Shown: piece after piece, positions 1 through 12,000 of the stretch | How the letters are laid out: every line of letters begins with the position of its first letter | Numbering within the stretch: the stretch's first letter is position 1 | Notes under the pieces: generated by a model | What the model saw: only the letters and a program-made list of their open reading frames with translations | Databases searched by the model: none | What the model was told of the DNA's origin: nothing | Program-made: the position numbers and the translations under genes | DNA from: Morella rubra | Lineage: Eukaryota; Streptophyta; Magnoliopsida; Fagales; Myricaceae | DNA: 64,000 bases | Direction of reading: 5' to 3' | Assembly (NCBI GenBank): GCA_003952965.2 | Contig: CM025851.1 | Location: 10,649,334 to 10,713,333 of the forward strand

Positions 1-85
1 ATTGTGCCCTTTTCATATATGATGTTGGAGGTTCTGTTGGTTTCATGAATTTCTCCTTCTGACTTTTTTTCAATATCACCTGCAG

Positions 86-2997
86 AGAAATCGTTTGAAG
101 CAGGTGTGCGATCATCTGAAGACACTGAATTCATTGTGCTTGGTCCTTGGCGTGGACTTCAGACACATAACTGGTGAGATCCACTCCACTTTGAATGATC
201 CCAAAGAAACAAAAGATGTAAGTGACAATACAATCAAGAATTTGGCCTCTGCAGTCCAAAGTTTAAGAGAGATCAAGATTCATAGAATACAGAGGGTTTG
301 TATTTGTATAAGCTTTATTTTTTTCCTTCCAAAAAAGCTTTTCCATTTTTTTCTTTTCTTTTTTACCTTTCTAACCCTTGGAATTTTACCAGCTTCAAAA
401 TCTGGCAAGTGCCCTAGTGGAGTTGTGGAATCTGATGGATAGACCAATGGCAGAGCGTCAGATGTTTCAGAACGTAACTAGTAATATTGCTGCCTCAGAA
501 CCTGAGATTACCGAGCCTAACATGCTTTCTGTAGAGTTCCTTAATAACGTATGTAGTTTTTGGAGGTAAAGAGTCCTTGAATTGGAGAACTGATTTGCTT
601 TATTATGGACTATGATACATGTAGAGTTTATTGTGGTAGGTTGAGTCAGAAGTGTCGAGGCTGGAGGAGCTAAAATCAAGGAAAATTATAGAGGTTGTTA
701 TCAAAAAGAGGCTGGAACTAGAGCAGATATGCAGACAGATACACATGGTCACAGAAGCCCTTTGTGCAATGGAATACTCCGTTGAGGCAATGGAGTCTGG
801 TAAGAATCTTACTCGTGTTATTTATGTGGAAGACAATAGCAATTACCTTTGACATTGTTCTAGTAAGGAAAGCACCTCTTTTCTAACCGCATGGTGCATT
901 GTCAGAGTCTTTTATTATTGACTCGAGATCTCATTTCCTGGTGCTAGGACTTCTGTATGGTGCAACTATTATTGACTTGACTGACGTCTTCCTTGGAAGA
1001 TTTTGAATCATCAACAATCACACTGCTGATTCTTGCTGTCATTTACATTTTGCAGGAGCTGTGGATCCAATGTACCTGTTGGAACAGATTGAGCTTCAAA
1101 TTGCAAGGATAAAAGAGGAAGCTTTGTGCAGGAAAGAAATACTTGAAAAGGTTGAGAAGTGGTTGGCTGCATGTCAAGAAGAGAGCTGGCTTGAGGAGTA
1201 CAATAGGGTTGAAATTTACTGATCTTCTTTTTGCAATAACAACAATTCCCTGTCTTTCTTCTCTCATTATTCACCTTTGTATTGTGGAAAATTCAGGATG
1301 ACAATAGGTATAACGGTGGAAGAGGTTCACATCTCACTTTGAAACGTGCGGAGAAAGCTCGTGCTTTGGTATTCAAAATTCCTGGTAAAGATCTTGCTTC
1401 ACCATGTTTTTTATCTCCTAACGAAATGATTGAGTGAAAAACACCCCATGCAGTTGCGAGTATTCTGGAACCCAGCTTGTATTGTTCTACTTGGTCCACC
1501 GTATGCAGTATGCGTAAAAACGATGATTGCAGGGAAGCATGGGTATTTGGGAAGCTAAAAATAGATTGGTTACGAAGTCATTTCAGTTAATGATCTATGT
1601 CGATGATGCCTTTATATTTTTTCTTTGGTCTATTTTACAAACTTGTTGTATACCTCGGATGGTATTGGTGCAGCAATGGTGGAGGCATTGACTTCAAAAA
1701 CCAAAGCTTGGGAGGCGCAAAGAGGAACTGAATTCCTATACGATGGTGTAAGTAGTTTTCATTGGATATGAGGCATATTTTTCCAAGTCAAAAAACTCGA
1801 TATTTTCGAGTTGTAATGCATAAAATATCTCCATTGCTTTTGATTATGCGAGTTGGTTCTCTTACGATATATGTTTGCGTAGGGACGGCTTCGCTCTATG
1901 CTTGAGCAGGACAGCATATTAAGGCAAGAGAAAGAGCAAGAAATGCTGAGGCAGAGAGTATGGACCTTGGTTTAAGTAATTATGTGATACTCAGTGAGGA
2001 GTTTTCTCATGAATCTTGTTTCTCTTGATGACTCGCGTGAATTGGTTCTGTATCTTAGGACCAGAAGAGAATCGAGGGACAGTGGATAGCTGAGCAGGAA
2101 GCACTCTTTGGGTCAAAACCCAGTCCATCAAAGAAGGGAAAGAAGACTTCGAGAACTCCCACGGGAGTTGCAAGCAACAGAAATTTCTCCCTTGGTGGAG
2201 CAATGCTTCAAAACCCAAAACCTCAGAAAGCTGCTTCCCGTCTGCATTCTAGCAAGAAGGGCGACCTTTTGATCCAGAAGATCTCTCTGATCCACGAGCA
2301 ACATGGTGGTTTTGCAGCTCTGCCCTCTGATACCTCTGTTTTCGCAAATATTTACCCGTAGGATTTAGAAGCTAGGGCCTATAATCAAAGGACTGTAGAT
2401 ATTAAAAGTCGAGCCTAAATAGTTTGAGCCATCTGATACTAAGCTCGTTCGTCTCTGTATATAAGAATAGATTGGCATATTTTAATCGTGGATACTTTAC
2501 TAACAAAGTTTTGGCTCCAAAATGTTGCGCAGGTAGGAGAATGTCAGAGATTTCAGGTCATTCTGTAAAGAAGAACTCCTCCAGTGCTGTGAAGGCACAT
2601 GAACATGGATCACTGTTGATCAGAAAGCCACTGTCTCCGGTTTCTTCCGCGGCTTTATCTAAGGCCAACTCTGATAATTGCCTAGAAGATCAGAGGACAA
2701 CATATAATAGTGTGTCATTACAGAAAACGCTTCCAAGCAGCGAGTCTCCGCTGGGAACTCCCTCCAAATCAATTGCTGTTGGCCGTGAAGAAAACAGAAC
2801 CCCAAACAGGATGCCAATTCCATTGCCAAATACTCCTTCAACTGTGTCTGTTGGTATGACCGCAGCCACAACACCAGCTACCCCATGTCTGTCTCCAGGT
2901 GTTAGCACGCTTCAACCAATTGAATACTCCTATGAAGAGGTCAGACTTCAGAGCCGATTTTTTCCTTCCTGAAAACTATACACTCATGCGAGATTGA
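86..2997 (+). CDS. MAP65-family microtubule-associated protein (MAP65-3-like), 3' part, possibly damaged
   Basis: This is a microtubule-bundling protein of the MAP65/PRC1/Ase1 family, whose members crosslink antiparallel microtubules in the spindle midzone and phragmoplast. The window opens in an intron, so the N-terminal exons are missing. Phase-consistent exons are 86-295, 393-548, 640-799, 1056-1207, 1297-1384, 1674-1747, 1883-1957, 2059-2329 and 2533 to the end. The visible protein is a long heptad-rich rod (for example [30 protein letters not shown]) followed by the family's microtubule-binding stretch ([38 protein letters not shown]). The tail is basic and Ser/Pro-rich and ends in IEYSYEEVR. 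The tail and the AALPS-GRR junction resemble MAP65-3/PLEIADE as I remember that family. Two oddities make full function doubtful. The last internal intron begins AT instead of GT. A 7-nt insertion near the end gives a stop at 2970-2972, whereas the older frame would end at 2995-2997. The family call is firm; the isoform and the gene's activity are uncertain. Confidence 0.86.
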
Positions 2998-4631
2998 GAA
3001 GTAGCAATTATAGATGCGTGATCTTTCATCAAAATGAAAAGTTGGTAGTTGTCTGCTAATGAAAATTTGTTAAGAGGATTTGGTACTCCGTTGTTGTTGA
3101 CTCAAGCCTCTTAAGATGTAAGATGACAAATGACCATTAAGTTTCTTGGAAACATTTTTTGATTTCCAAACCGTTTTCGAATCCAAACTAAGGGGGCAAA
3201 TATTCCGGTTCCACTTCCGCACTTACCGGAACTGGAATACTTTTTTGACATTTTTCGAAACTATTTTAAAAAAAAAAAACCTAGGGCTCAAATGAAGAAA
3301 TGATTTTATTTTTAGAATGTCTTAATTTTATTCTAGATTTTAGAATTTGTATAAATATTTATCGTAGATTTTGGATGAATGTATAACAAAAAAATTTGAC
3401 CAAAATTTCAGCCGTAAAAAAGTTGACCAAAAGAGCCAACATATAAGAATTGAAATTTATTGAACCAAAATTTACATTCTGATACCTACTCTTAATGTAA
3501 ACATTTAATTAGAATTTATGGAACCAAAATTTGCATTCCGGTACCCACCCTTACTCTAAAATTTCAGTCTGTAATAATTTTACTATAAAAAAACAACACA
3601 AAATCTAAAATAACTTTTACAAAAACTCATAAAAACTCTTCATACAAATCTTTTTTCCATTCTCCAATAGAATAGATTTAAAAAATTCTCTTTTATAATA
3701 TTTTTTTTGTGGGTTCATTATTTTACAAAAAAAAAAACATATCTAAAAAAAATTGTGATCATTAAAAAAATTATTTTAAAAAATACAAACAAATATAGCC
3801 AATATATCTCATCACTACTAAATTCAAATGGGCCTGATCTTTTACTTGTTAAACTGTGCTTTTAACGTATGGGGGGCATGGGGCTCACTCTTAATAAATA
3901 TAATTACTGGCAAGTTGTTGAGCAGACCTCAGTATTGAAGAGATAGACAAAAGAAAAAACAAAAAATGTCGTTGGGGCCTTGGGCAGCCCATGTGCATAG
4001 GGTTTGCGTTTGAACCTGCCTAAACGCGTTGCTGTTTCTTTTATTTTTGCTTTCGCAGATTATATAATATCTAACTCATCTTCCTGGTCAGAATTGAGAC
4101 TTTTGCGCCTTTTGCTGCGCGGTGAAGTTTGACCAGTACATACCGATGTCGTTCCGACCAAGGCCAGGCCCTCTGCATGCAGTCTGGGGGGCCCCTTATG
4201 GATATTACTATTTGGAAATAAAGGGCATCTCGTAATGGAAATCAATGGCGCCAGACAGGAAAAGCAGTAACTATCAATTTCAAAAATGGATCAGAGTCGT
4301 ACGTCGAGTCAACGATCAAGGACAACGGTCGTCGTTCGGTGGTGACCTTTTGGAATTCATAAAGCCAACCCCAACCAATGTACCGCGTGATTGACCAAAC
4401 GTTTTCCATTTTCAGCACCTGATTTGACGTGCAGCCAACTGCTCGGAAGATAGGTTGAAGGTTCTACGAATGGGAGCCAGCCAGCCACACCTCCAAAGAG
4501 AGCGGGGCGGATGATGATCCGACTGAGGAGTTTCACAGAAAACATGGTGGGAATCAGAACCTTGAAATGATGGCTTGGCGGAAAAGGTTGTTTCTTTAAA
4601 TACCTCGGGTGTGCTTCCTCCATTGCGCTAA
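2998..4631. other. AT-rich spacer downstream of MAP65
   Basis: I see no gene here. The stretch is AT-rich with many A or T runs. Around 4310-4625 it is less AT-rich and has a TATA-like TTTAAATA near 4596, but no coding exon follows on the + strand, so a promoter is only a weak possibility. Confidence 0.5.
3454..3554. repeat. Imperfect tandem duplication, two copies of about 42 bp
   Basis: Copy one (3454-3495) and copy two (3513-3554) share the block AATTTATNGAACCAAAATTT followed by a similar CATTC-GTACC stretch. The offset is 59 bp and roughly one base in six differs. It lies in non-coding DNA. Confidence 0.6.
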
Positions 4632-4814
4632 TTAATCTAAAATTACAGGAATCCTATACACTGCTCGACGAAAAGCCTTGATCTTTCCTTTCAAAGCATG
4701 CGCATATTCACGCAACCGACCAAGCTCCAAATATTCTAGCATGCGTAAAAGTATGTTCTCCTTCTCTTCTAGGCCGGCGTGTGATCCAAAACTTGCTTTT
4801 TTTAATTCAACCAA
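4632..4814 (-). pseudogene. Coding-like scrap, family not recognised
   Basis: This is a 60-codon open frame that reads like real protein: charged, Leu-rich, helix-forming residues (ENILLRMLEYLELGRLREYA, then GKIKAFRRAVYRIP). I find no neighbouring exon, no convincing promoter and no family match. It may be a leftover of a gene or transposon, or chance. Nothing in the flanks decides between these. Confidence 0.2.
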
Positions 4815-7328
4815 AGCCTTCCTAGAACAGCTTCTATAGAGTTATAGTTCCATCTTTTTGACCAAACTAATAACGAGAAATTCAAAGGTTAATCTAGAGA
4901 TTTTGAAGTTTGTTCTTTTCAAATATCTTAAATTTAAAATCTTTTAAGTGTTATAGATCATTTGGAGCAACTTCCAGAGCTATTAATATGATAATTACTC
5001 AATTTGTGTGAGATAGAGAGACTGTAAAATAGTTAGTCTTTTAAAACTCCAACCCAAATCAGTCATGATAAAAAAATTGGGTCCAAATTCTATTGGAACG
5101 GTTACTATTTTGCAAATCACATTGTTTGGTTAAAAGAAAAAACCATCCCTCCCACTCTTGTCCCTCTCTCTCTCTCTACACAGCCCATTCATTGGTGCCC
5201 TCACAAAAAAGAGGCACCATTGGCTTGAGGAGTCTTAGCATAAATTTGTTCGGTTTTTTTGGACGTGTTCCTTGCATGCTTTTATGTTTTGGCTAACTAT
5301 TCATAGAGAACCCTTTCATCAAGCCATACTAGCAGCAAGACAATAGAACAGCGATGTTACAACATAACACAGCGTAGGACAACAGCGGACTAATAAGAAA
5401 CAACAACATCAAACAGTAGCTAAAACAAGCTACACCAGAGCACACTGACGTAGTTACACCAACACTACCTAGCAAGGCCCAATGAGACAAAGATCATATT
5501 CCATAAGCAGAACCTGCAAAGCCAAACTATAGTCCATAATTTCTTGCAAGGAGCGGTGAATGTACTGCAGCATGAGCAAGAAGGGCCAAGAGAAGAGGTA
5601 GAGATTAAAGAAATGAGTGGGAGGGACGAGTTTTTCTTTGGCCAAATTGCACTCATAACTCATGACGTATTCAAAAGTTACCATGGGTTTTTAAGGTACC
5701 AAATTAGCTACTTAACTCTATGAGGTAATAATTTCAGAAAAAAGATGCCACTTTGTCCCCATATCTTAAAGGTAAATTTAGACATGTTAAATTAATATCA
5801 CATATCACGCTAATCTAATTAAATTGCACCACTTGTCTAATTTAAAAGTGTCAGTCCAAAAATGTCACGTTAGTACTAACCTAATCAGCCACTTACGACA
5901 TATCATTATTACATCAGTCAAGCTGATAAAATACAAAAGAAAAAAAAAGCACCCAATTTTTTTCTTCCTATACTCTTCCCCACGAACCACCTCCAATATT
6001 ATTCTTTCAAAATCCCAAACTCAGTAAAATCTCCGCATATCAATATTTACTGTTAGGGAAGAGGGACGAAGAGGCCTATTTTTCTTGAAATTATTATCTC
6101 AAGAAGCTAAATGGTTATTTTGTTATTTCAAAGATTCAATTGCAGCTTTCGAATACCTCGAGATCGCTAGTGCAATTTAGTCTTTTTCTTTTAACAGTGT
6201 GTTTTGAATACTACTAAGGGTTTCACTTTCACCTTCTTCTTTTTTTTAATTATCAAAAATATTTGGACAGTCAAAGCTCTCGTTACTGTGTTTGCAGAAT
6301 AGTAATCATTCATTAGGACCTTTAAATTAGGACGAAATCCGGACCCAAAGAAACAATCTCCTTGCTCTCACGAGCTTTAGTACTTAAAGGAGATTGGTCG
6401 AATTTATTAAGGAACCGGATTCTCAACAATAAACGAGACCCTTCGTTGTCATAATTGTTGTAGATTGGGCAGATCTATATACACCTAACTTTACGCCTCT
6501 GTCCCTTGTTTTTTGGTTTTCTCCTCCCCTAACAGGCCAACACTCCCCGGCGCTTCTCTTGACCATCTATCTGGAAAATGCTTACAAAGTCTGCATGTGT
6601 CGCGGATTTAGAATGGTCAGAGTGATTAGATAGTTTATTAAGTTTGGACTTTGGAAGCATTCCTGAATTTTAATTTATATCTTTTGGGAATACGCGTGTT
6701 TGTGGGACCGATGCAATATTCGGTTTGACGGGGGTGGCATCTGCGTTACAGCCGAGTGGATACCGGGTAACTGGAGCCATTGGTTTGTGAGACAAGCAAC
6801 CTCGGACAAAGTGTTGCAACGGCTCACCTACCCAACCCAATTCCCTTGGGACCATGCTCGCCTCACACGCGGAAGTCCTCAACTTATCTCACGCACCAAT
6901 GATATTTTTCTGCCAAAAAAATAATAAAAAGAAATCGCATTTATTAAAAGTTTCTCTAATAAATGTAGGAGTCTGACACAAATAAGAACGTTTGGTCGTT
7001 AGATTTTAATTAATTAGTTAATTTTTATAAAAAATGAGTTAGATTTGAATTTGCTTGTTTAAAACTTTATATTTGTTCTGTATAGGATGCAGTTAAAAAT
7101 TTATTATTTGCGGGACCAATTGCATAAAAGCATACTTCGAGGGGTCAAATAATGAATAAAACAATAAAATAGTAAAAAAAAAACCCCATTAAAATAGACT
7201 GATTTTTCACAGAGTTTAGAGACCCTTAAAGAAATCTTCCTCTATCTATTTATTTATTTTTTATTTTTTATAATTCATAGCAATGTAAGAAAGGGAAAAG
7301 AAAAAGGGAAATTACAGACATGTTCTCC

Positions 7329-7396
7329 CACGTGCGAGGAGGTTATCCCCTCAAAGTAACCCACTTGTCCCTCGTGCAGATAATCCCTCCCACGTG
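7329..7396. promoter_or_regulatory. Pair of G-boxes (CACGTG)
   Basis: CACGTG occurs at 7329-7334 and 7391-7396, each preceded by CC, about 1.7 kb upstream of the AHL start. G-boxes bind bHLH and bZIP factors. Whether these serve the AHL gene is unknown. Confidence 0.4.
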
Positions 7397-8990
7397 ACAG
7401 TATTTCAATCCGGATGCTGACAATCAGGTAGATCTCCGTGACCTGCAGGTGATGTGATCACGTCTCAATGTCCAAAATTCAAATTCTCAACAGATTTTCC
7501 AAACAAGAAGAAAGTAAGCAAAAACCCTACTGCACTTTCAAACCTTTCAGTGTCATGTTCCGTAAATTCTTGTCTTTTTCGAGGACATAACTTAAAATTT
7601 TATCGTTTATTTGACGGAAAAGGACAAAAATCAGGTCAGCGGCAAACGGAAAGGTCGGCCCGCCAACACCACCTTTGCAGCTTTAAATGCGAAACGAACT
7701 AAATTCCGTAATAAAAAAGCAATTTACTCTTTTTTCTTTTATTTATCATACCTTTTTACCAATTTTACCATTTTAGAGAACATTACTCTTTTTATTTTTA
7801 TTATTTATTTTTAACTCCAATTCCCCTCACGGACGTGAAAATTTTCTTAACCATATTTTATTTTATCGGGTTTAGCAATTACTACTTTTGTGTTTTAAAA
7901 GTATTTTAGCATTAAATTATGTTTTTGTTGGAATTGGATTTTAGGTACTGTCTCGGTTATTTAATTTTTCACTTTCTCTTTACTCTCTCAAACTGCCTTT
8001 GTTTTCAGACAACTTCTGGAAAACCGCTTGCTGTTTTTTCTTTTTCGACACCTGAAATTCAAAGACAGTTTTCATTTTCTCAGTAGACAAACACCATCAT
8101 ATATTTTGCGATAGTTTGGATTTTTTTTTTCCGAGTTTATAGAGCCCTGTCTGAACTAAAATGTGAAAAGGGTCTGACACAGAACAATCTAAGTTGCAGT
8201 GTTCAAAGTGTTAGTTGAAGCTTCGAAGTTACAGCAACAGGTCCTGATCTTTTGGTTTTGAAGTAGTTTTAAGTTTTAAGTTTTTACTTATCACAGTTTC
8301 GGGGTGGGGGGAAAAAAAAATTCCTGCTAAAGATTTTCGATTTATATAGTCTGTTCATGCTTTATTTTTCCGTGACATTTTTTTTTCGTCCGATTTGAGC
8401 TGTAGATTTCGGGCAAACGACATATTTGTGTTTCCAAAACAAAAAAATTGCTTTTTTCCATGGGTCCTCTCTTTTTGTGCCTCTCTGGGAGTTTTTGTCT
8501 GAGTTTGAAGTTCTGATCGTTAAGTATTTGGGAAAATATTCCAACGTTTAGACTAAGAAAGTATTTAATATTGTTAATCTTCTGGTTTTATTTTTGAACG
8601 GATTTTTGGTTTGGGTTAGAAGATTAGGTTCTCAAAAGAGAAAAACTAAAGTAAGTGCATTCTCGTTTTCTTTTTTGAGTTTTGTTTCGTAGCCGGAGTT
8701 AGAAGTTTTGATTTCGTCTTACAGGATGAGGAAAGTGTTAAGCTTGGAGTTGTTTTCTCAACGTTTTTTTCTTTTTCTTTTAACGCAATCTAATCTTCTC
8801 TTCTTTTTCTTCTAACTTTTGTTGGATTTCTGGTTTGGATAGCCGATATAAGAGCTTTGAAGGTTGAAGAAATTAGAGAATAAGAGATTTCTTTAGCATT
8901 TCCAGAAAAGAGAAACTAAGCATTTTAATTTGAAATATACTTATGTTTGTTTCATTTCATTTGATTTCTTGATGGATATCTATGTTGCAG

Positions 8991-9017
8991 ATGCTAATGT
9001 GGGTGTCTGACTTGTAG
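8991..9017 (+). promoter_or_regulatory. Short upstream ORF in the AHL leader
   Basis: ATG at 8991 opens an eight-codon frame (MLMWVSDL) ending in TAG at 9015-9017, directly after a likely leader acceptor site. It would be translated before the main start if the leader is spliced as suggested. Confidence 0.45.
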
Positions 9018-9065
9018 AATATCAAATTTGTTAAGCTAGTGGTTTGTGAAAGTGTTGTTCTATGA

Positions 9066-12000
9066 ATGGAAGCAAGAGAAGACATGAGCGCTGGGGTCAC
9101 TGTGATTGGAGCAGAGGCTCCATCAGCCTATCATGTAGCGCCGAGGACCGAAACCCCAAGCCAGAACCAGAACCAGCCTGCTGCTTCACCAGCAGTGACG
9201 GCTGCTTCACCTGCGAGCGTGGGATTGGCCGGAACAACGCTAAAGAAGAAGAGAGGTAGACCGAGGAAGTATGGACCGGATGGGACGGTCACGATGGCCT
9301 TGTCACCGTTGCCCATTTCCTCCTCGGCTCCCCCTGGAGGCGAATTCACTGTCACGAAGCGAGGGAAAGTGCGGCCAAGTGGTTTGGAGTACAAACAGCA
9401 TAAGAAAGCGGGAATGGAAAATTTTGGTAATGGATCTTTCTACAGCCATTTCCTATTCAACTCGTGGAGTGTTGTTTTAAATTTGGGAGCGATACGTTGC
9501 AATAATGACAAAATCGTTGTTACTAATATGCTATGATTCATATGAAATACTGCTGGTTGTCTTTTGGTTTTTAATGGATCTTTGTAGTTTGTTTCTGCTT
9601 TTGACCACGGAATTGCTGATTAGCTTAGGATGTGAGCTACTGCGCTTGAATATTGGACCTCGTTCTCTTGAAAATTTTGAAGAATTCAAAGTCTGGAAGA
9701 TTCCTTCAGAAAGTCACCCCTTGGTAGCTATTCAAAGTATTTTATGTGGGACCTCACTGTGAGATGCTCTTGTTCAAGTTTGGAAGTATCTTTCCTGCAT
9801 TAAAGGTGGATTTTGTATGTTGCTTTGGTGAAGGAATATTCCTTTGTAGTAAGATTGGTTATTTCTTGCATTTTTGCTTTGGGTCTACGGTCCAAAGTGC
9901 CCTGAGATGACAGAAACAGAATGAAACTTGATAAAGGTGCAACGTTGTTGATTGGTAAAGCCTGTGGAATGCACAGGTTTGACTTGGAAAGAGAAAGTTG
10001 TATATGTTGTCACCTCTTCAAATAATGAAGTCCTGTCTTACGGGCAAACTATAAAAGTCCTGTTTGAACAAAGTTTATCAAGCAGTTGCATTTCTGCATG
10101 GTTCATCCTTAAGGGTTCTTGGGATTAAATATCCTCATCAGATTCATCTCAAACTTTCAATCTTCAGTAAGTCTAGTTGGACACATGCCTTTCCATTGGT
10201 GGTCAGGCAGAGTAAGCTATATTTTAGTGTGGAAGAAAATCATTTAGCCAGATTTAGCAGTCAAATCTTATACTCGGATTCTAACTATGCTGCGTGGCAA
10301 CAGCCAGGATTTGCAGCCAATGGTGGGCACAAGTCCTTTTTAGCATATTCTCTGCTCTTTAATTGGTAGAATATAGATATATGATAGATTAGCGTGTTAT
10401 GTGCTGTTCCCTTCTGATATGGAGAAAATAATTGTTCACTTTTTTTTAATTCCTATTTATCGCCTATTGTCCCTGTCTTAATAGGAGAGTACTACTGTGA
10501 GGAGAGACTTAATTATGATTGTTGAAATTTTATGCACTTTTAGCAAGATCAAAAGTACTTAGTTGCTGGATTGCTGTGGGCATAACTTAAGGCTATACTT
10601 GAGTATAGAGAAGCTTCAGGACTGTTCGGCGCAGTTTGTCAGACCAGTGCTGGCATCTTTCCTTGACCACATTTAGCGCACTTCGCTTTAGATAGTGACG
10701 AATGCATTGGTCATTCCAGAGAACAATTAGAAGGGTGCTTTTTGGGATTTTTCACTGTTATTGCTACTAATTTAGCTTCGCCCAGTTTGAGACAAAAAGA
10801 AACTAAAGATTTTTTTTTTTTGCCTGTTCATGTTCCCAGCTCAAGAAGATGTTCCCTATTTAGAATGATCTGAAAATGCAGCAGAAGGGGCGCTACACTG
10901 TACCTTATACTGTTTTGTCCAATTCCTAAGACTGCACAACCGGCTTATTTAGAATCCAACACCCCCCTGTCCCCAAAAGAAAAAAAAAGAAGGAAATAAG
11001 AATGTTTATAGAGTTGATAATTATTAAGCCATGGGCAATTTTTTATATACACATTTGGATTTTGTATTGAAGTTGAATGAGATTTTGTGAAGTTTCTTCA
11101 TATGCTGCTTTGTTCATTGAATGCACCTGAGGCCGTGAAACTTATTTATTGTTTAGTCTTAATGGTTGGTTTCAAATTGTCTTGGTTTGTAGGGGAGTTG
11201 AATCCATTGTCTGTTGGTACAAATTTTATGCCGCATATCATCACTGTCAATGCCGGCGAGGTACTTTACTTTGATTAGTGAAAGAAAGATTGGGTTTATT
11301 TCTTCTTGACTCGTCATTTTCCATATGTAATGCCTACTTTTACTTTCTGGATTGGAAAAGATCTTTGCACTGTGGGAACTATTATAAAGATTATCCAAAC
11401 TTAAGAAAGAACCATTGGTTAATTAACTCAGAGTTGCTTTATACTATGCAAAAATGTTAACTTTTCCCTTGTTTAGGAAAAACTTTGGTACAACTGAGGT
11501 GTATCTGACTAAATGGAGTTCTTTAGCATTTTTAAGATTTTCTCATTTACGAGCTGGTGTCATGGTCCAGGGTTTTACCGTTGGGTATAAGAGCCAAGTT
11601 TTTTATGGTCCTTTTCCTATAGGGCTGGAGGATCTCAATTAAGTCTTTTTGTTTTTCTCTCCCTCCTTTTTCAATGATGTTCATTTGAGTATCTACATGT
11701 AGGTGTATCCCTAGATTAATTCCCAGAGTTTCATCATGAGATCTTCCATCCTATCTACGTTAACCAAGGTTTCAATAACAATATAAGAAAGTGACAGTGG
11801 GGTTTACATGTAATTACAGTTACAAAAATTCAGCAGGATTTAGAGCTGCTACCCTAAAACATAGCTTATATTGAGTCTTTCTATGAACATCTGTTAGATT
11901 CCAACCCCTGTTATGTAACTCGATGAAAAGTCTTTACAGTTTTTTCTCGTGTTTTTTATTCCTGAAATTCAAGGAGTTTCTCTTGTAAGTGTTTTGCTAA

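Larger units (their letters stand above)
4815..9061. other. Spacer and 5' leader region upstream of the AHL gene
   Basis: No protein gene is supportable. A short CT microsatellite lies at about 5162-5178. A less AT-rich island at about 6690-6900 has open frames on both strands but no recognisable product. From about 7900 the pyrimidine-rich stretches and the TTGCAG acceptor-like site at 8985-8990 fit a spliced 5' leader of the AHL gene, which is inference only. Confidence 0.4.

Noticed and set aside
2424-2530. Open frame preceding the last MAP65 exon, as a separate start
   Set aside because: It is intron sequence ending in a branch-point-like TACTAAC and an AG acceptor; only the part from 2533 matches the family.
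4060-4245. Frames on both strands, including a + strand 29-codon frame from 4146
   Set aside because: Short, no splice partners and no family match. The neighbouring minus frame is probably chance.
6670-6924. Overlapping frames in a GC-richer island
   Set aside because: Both strands are open at once, typical of base composition; no recognisable product or exon signals.
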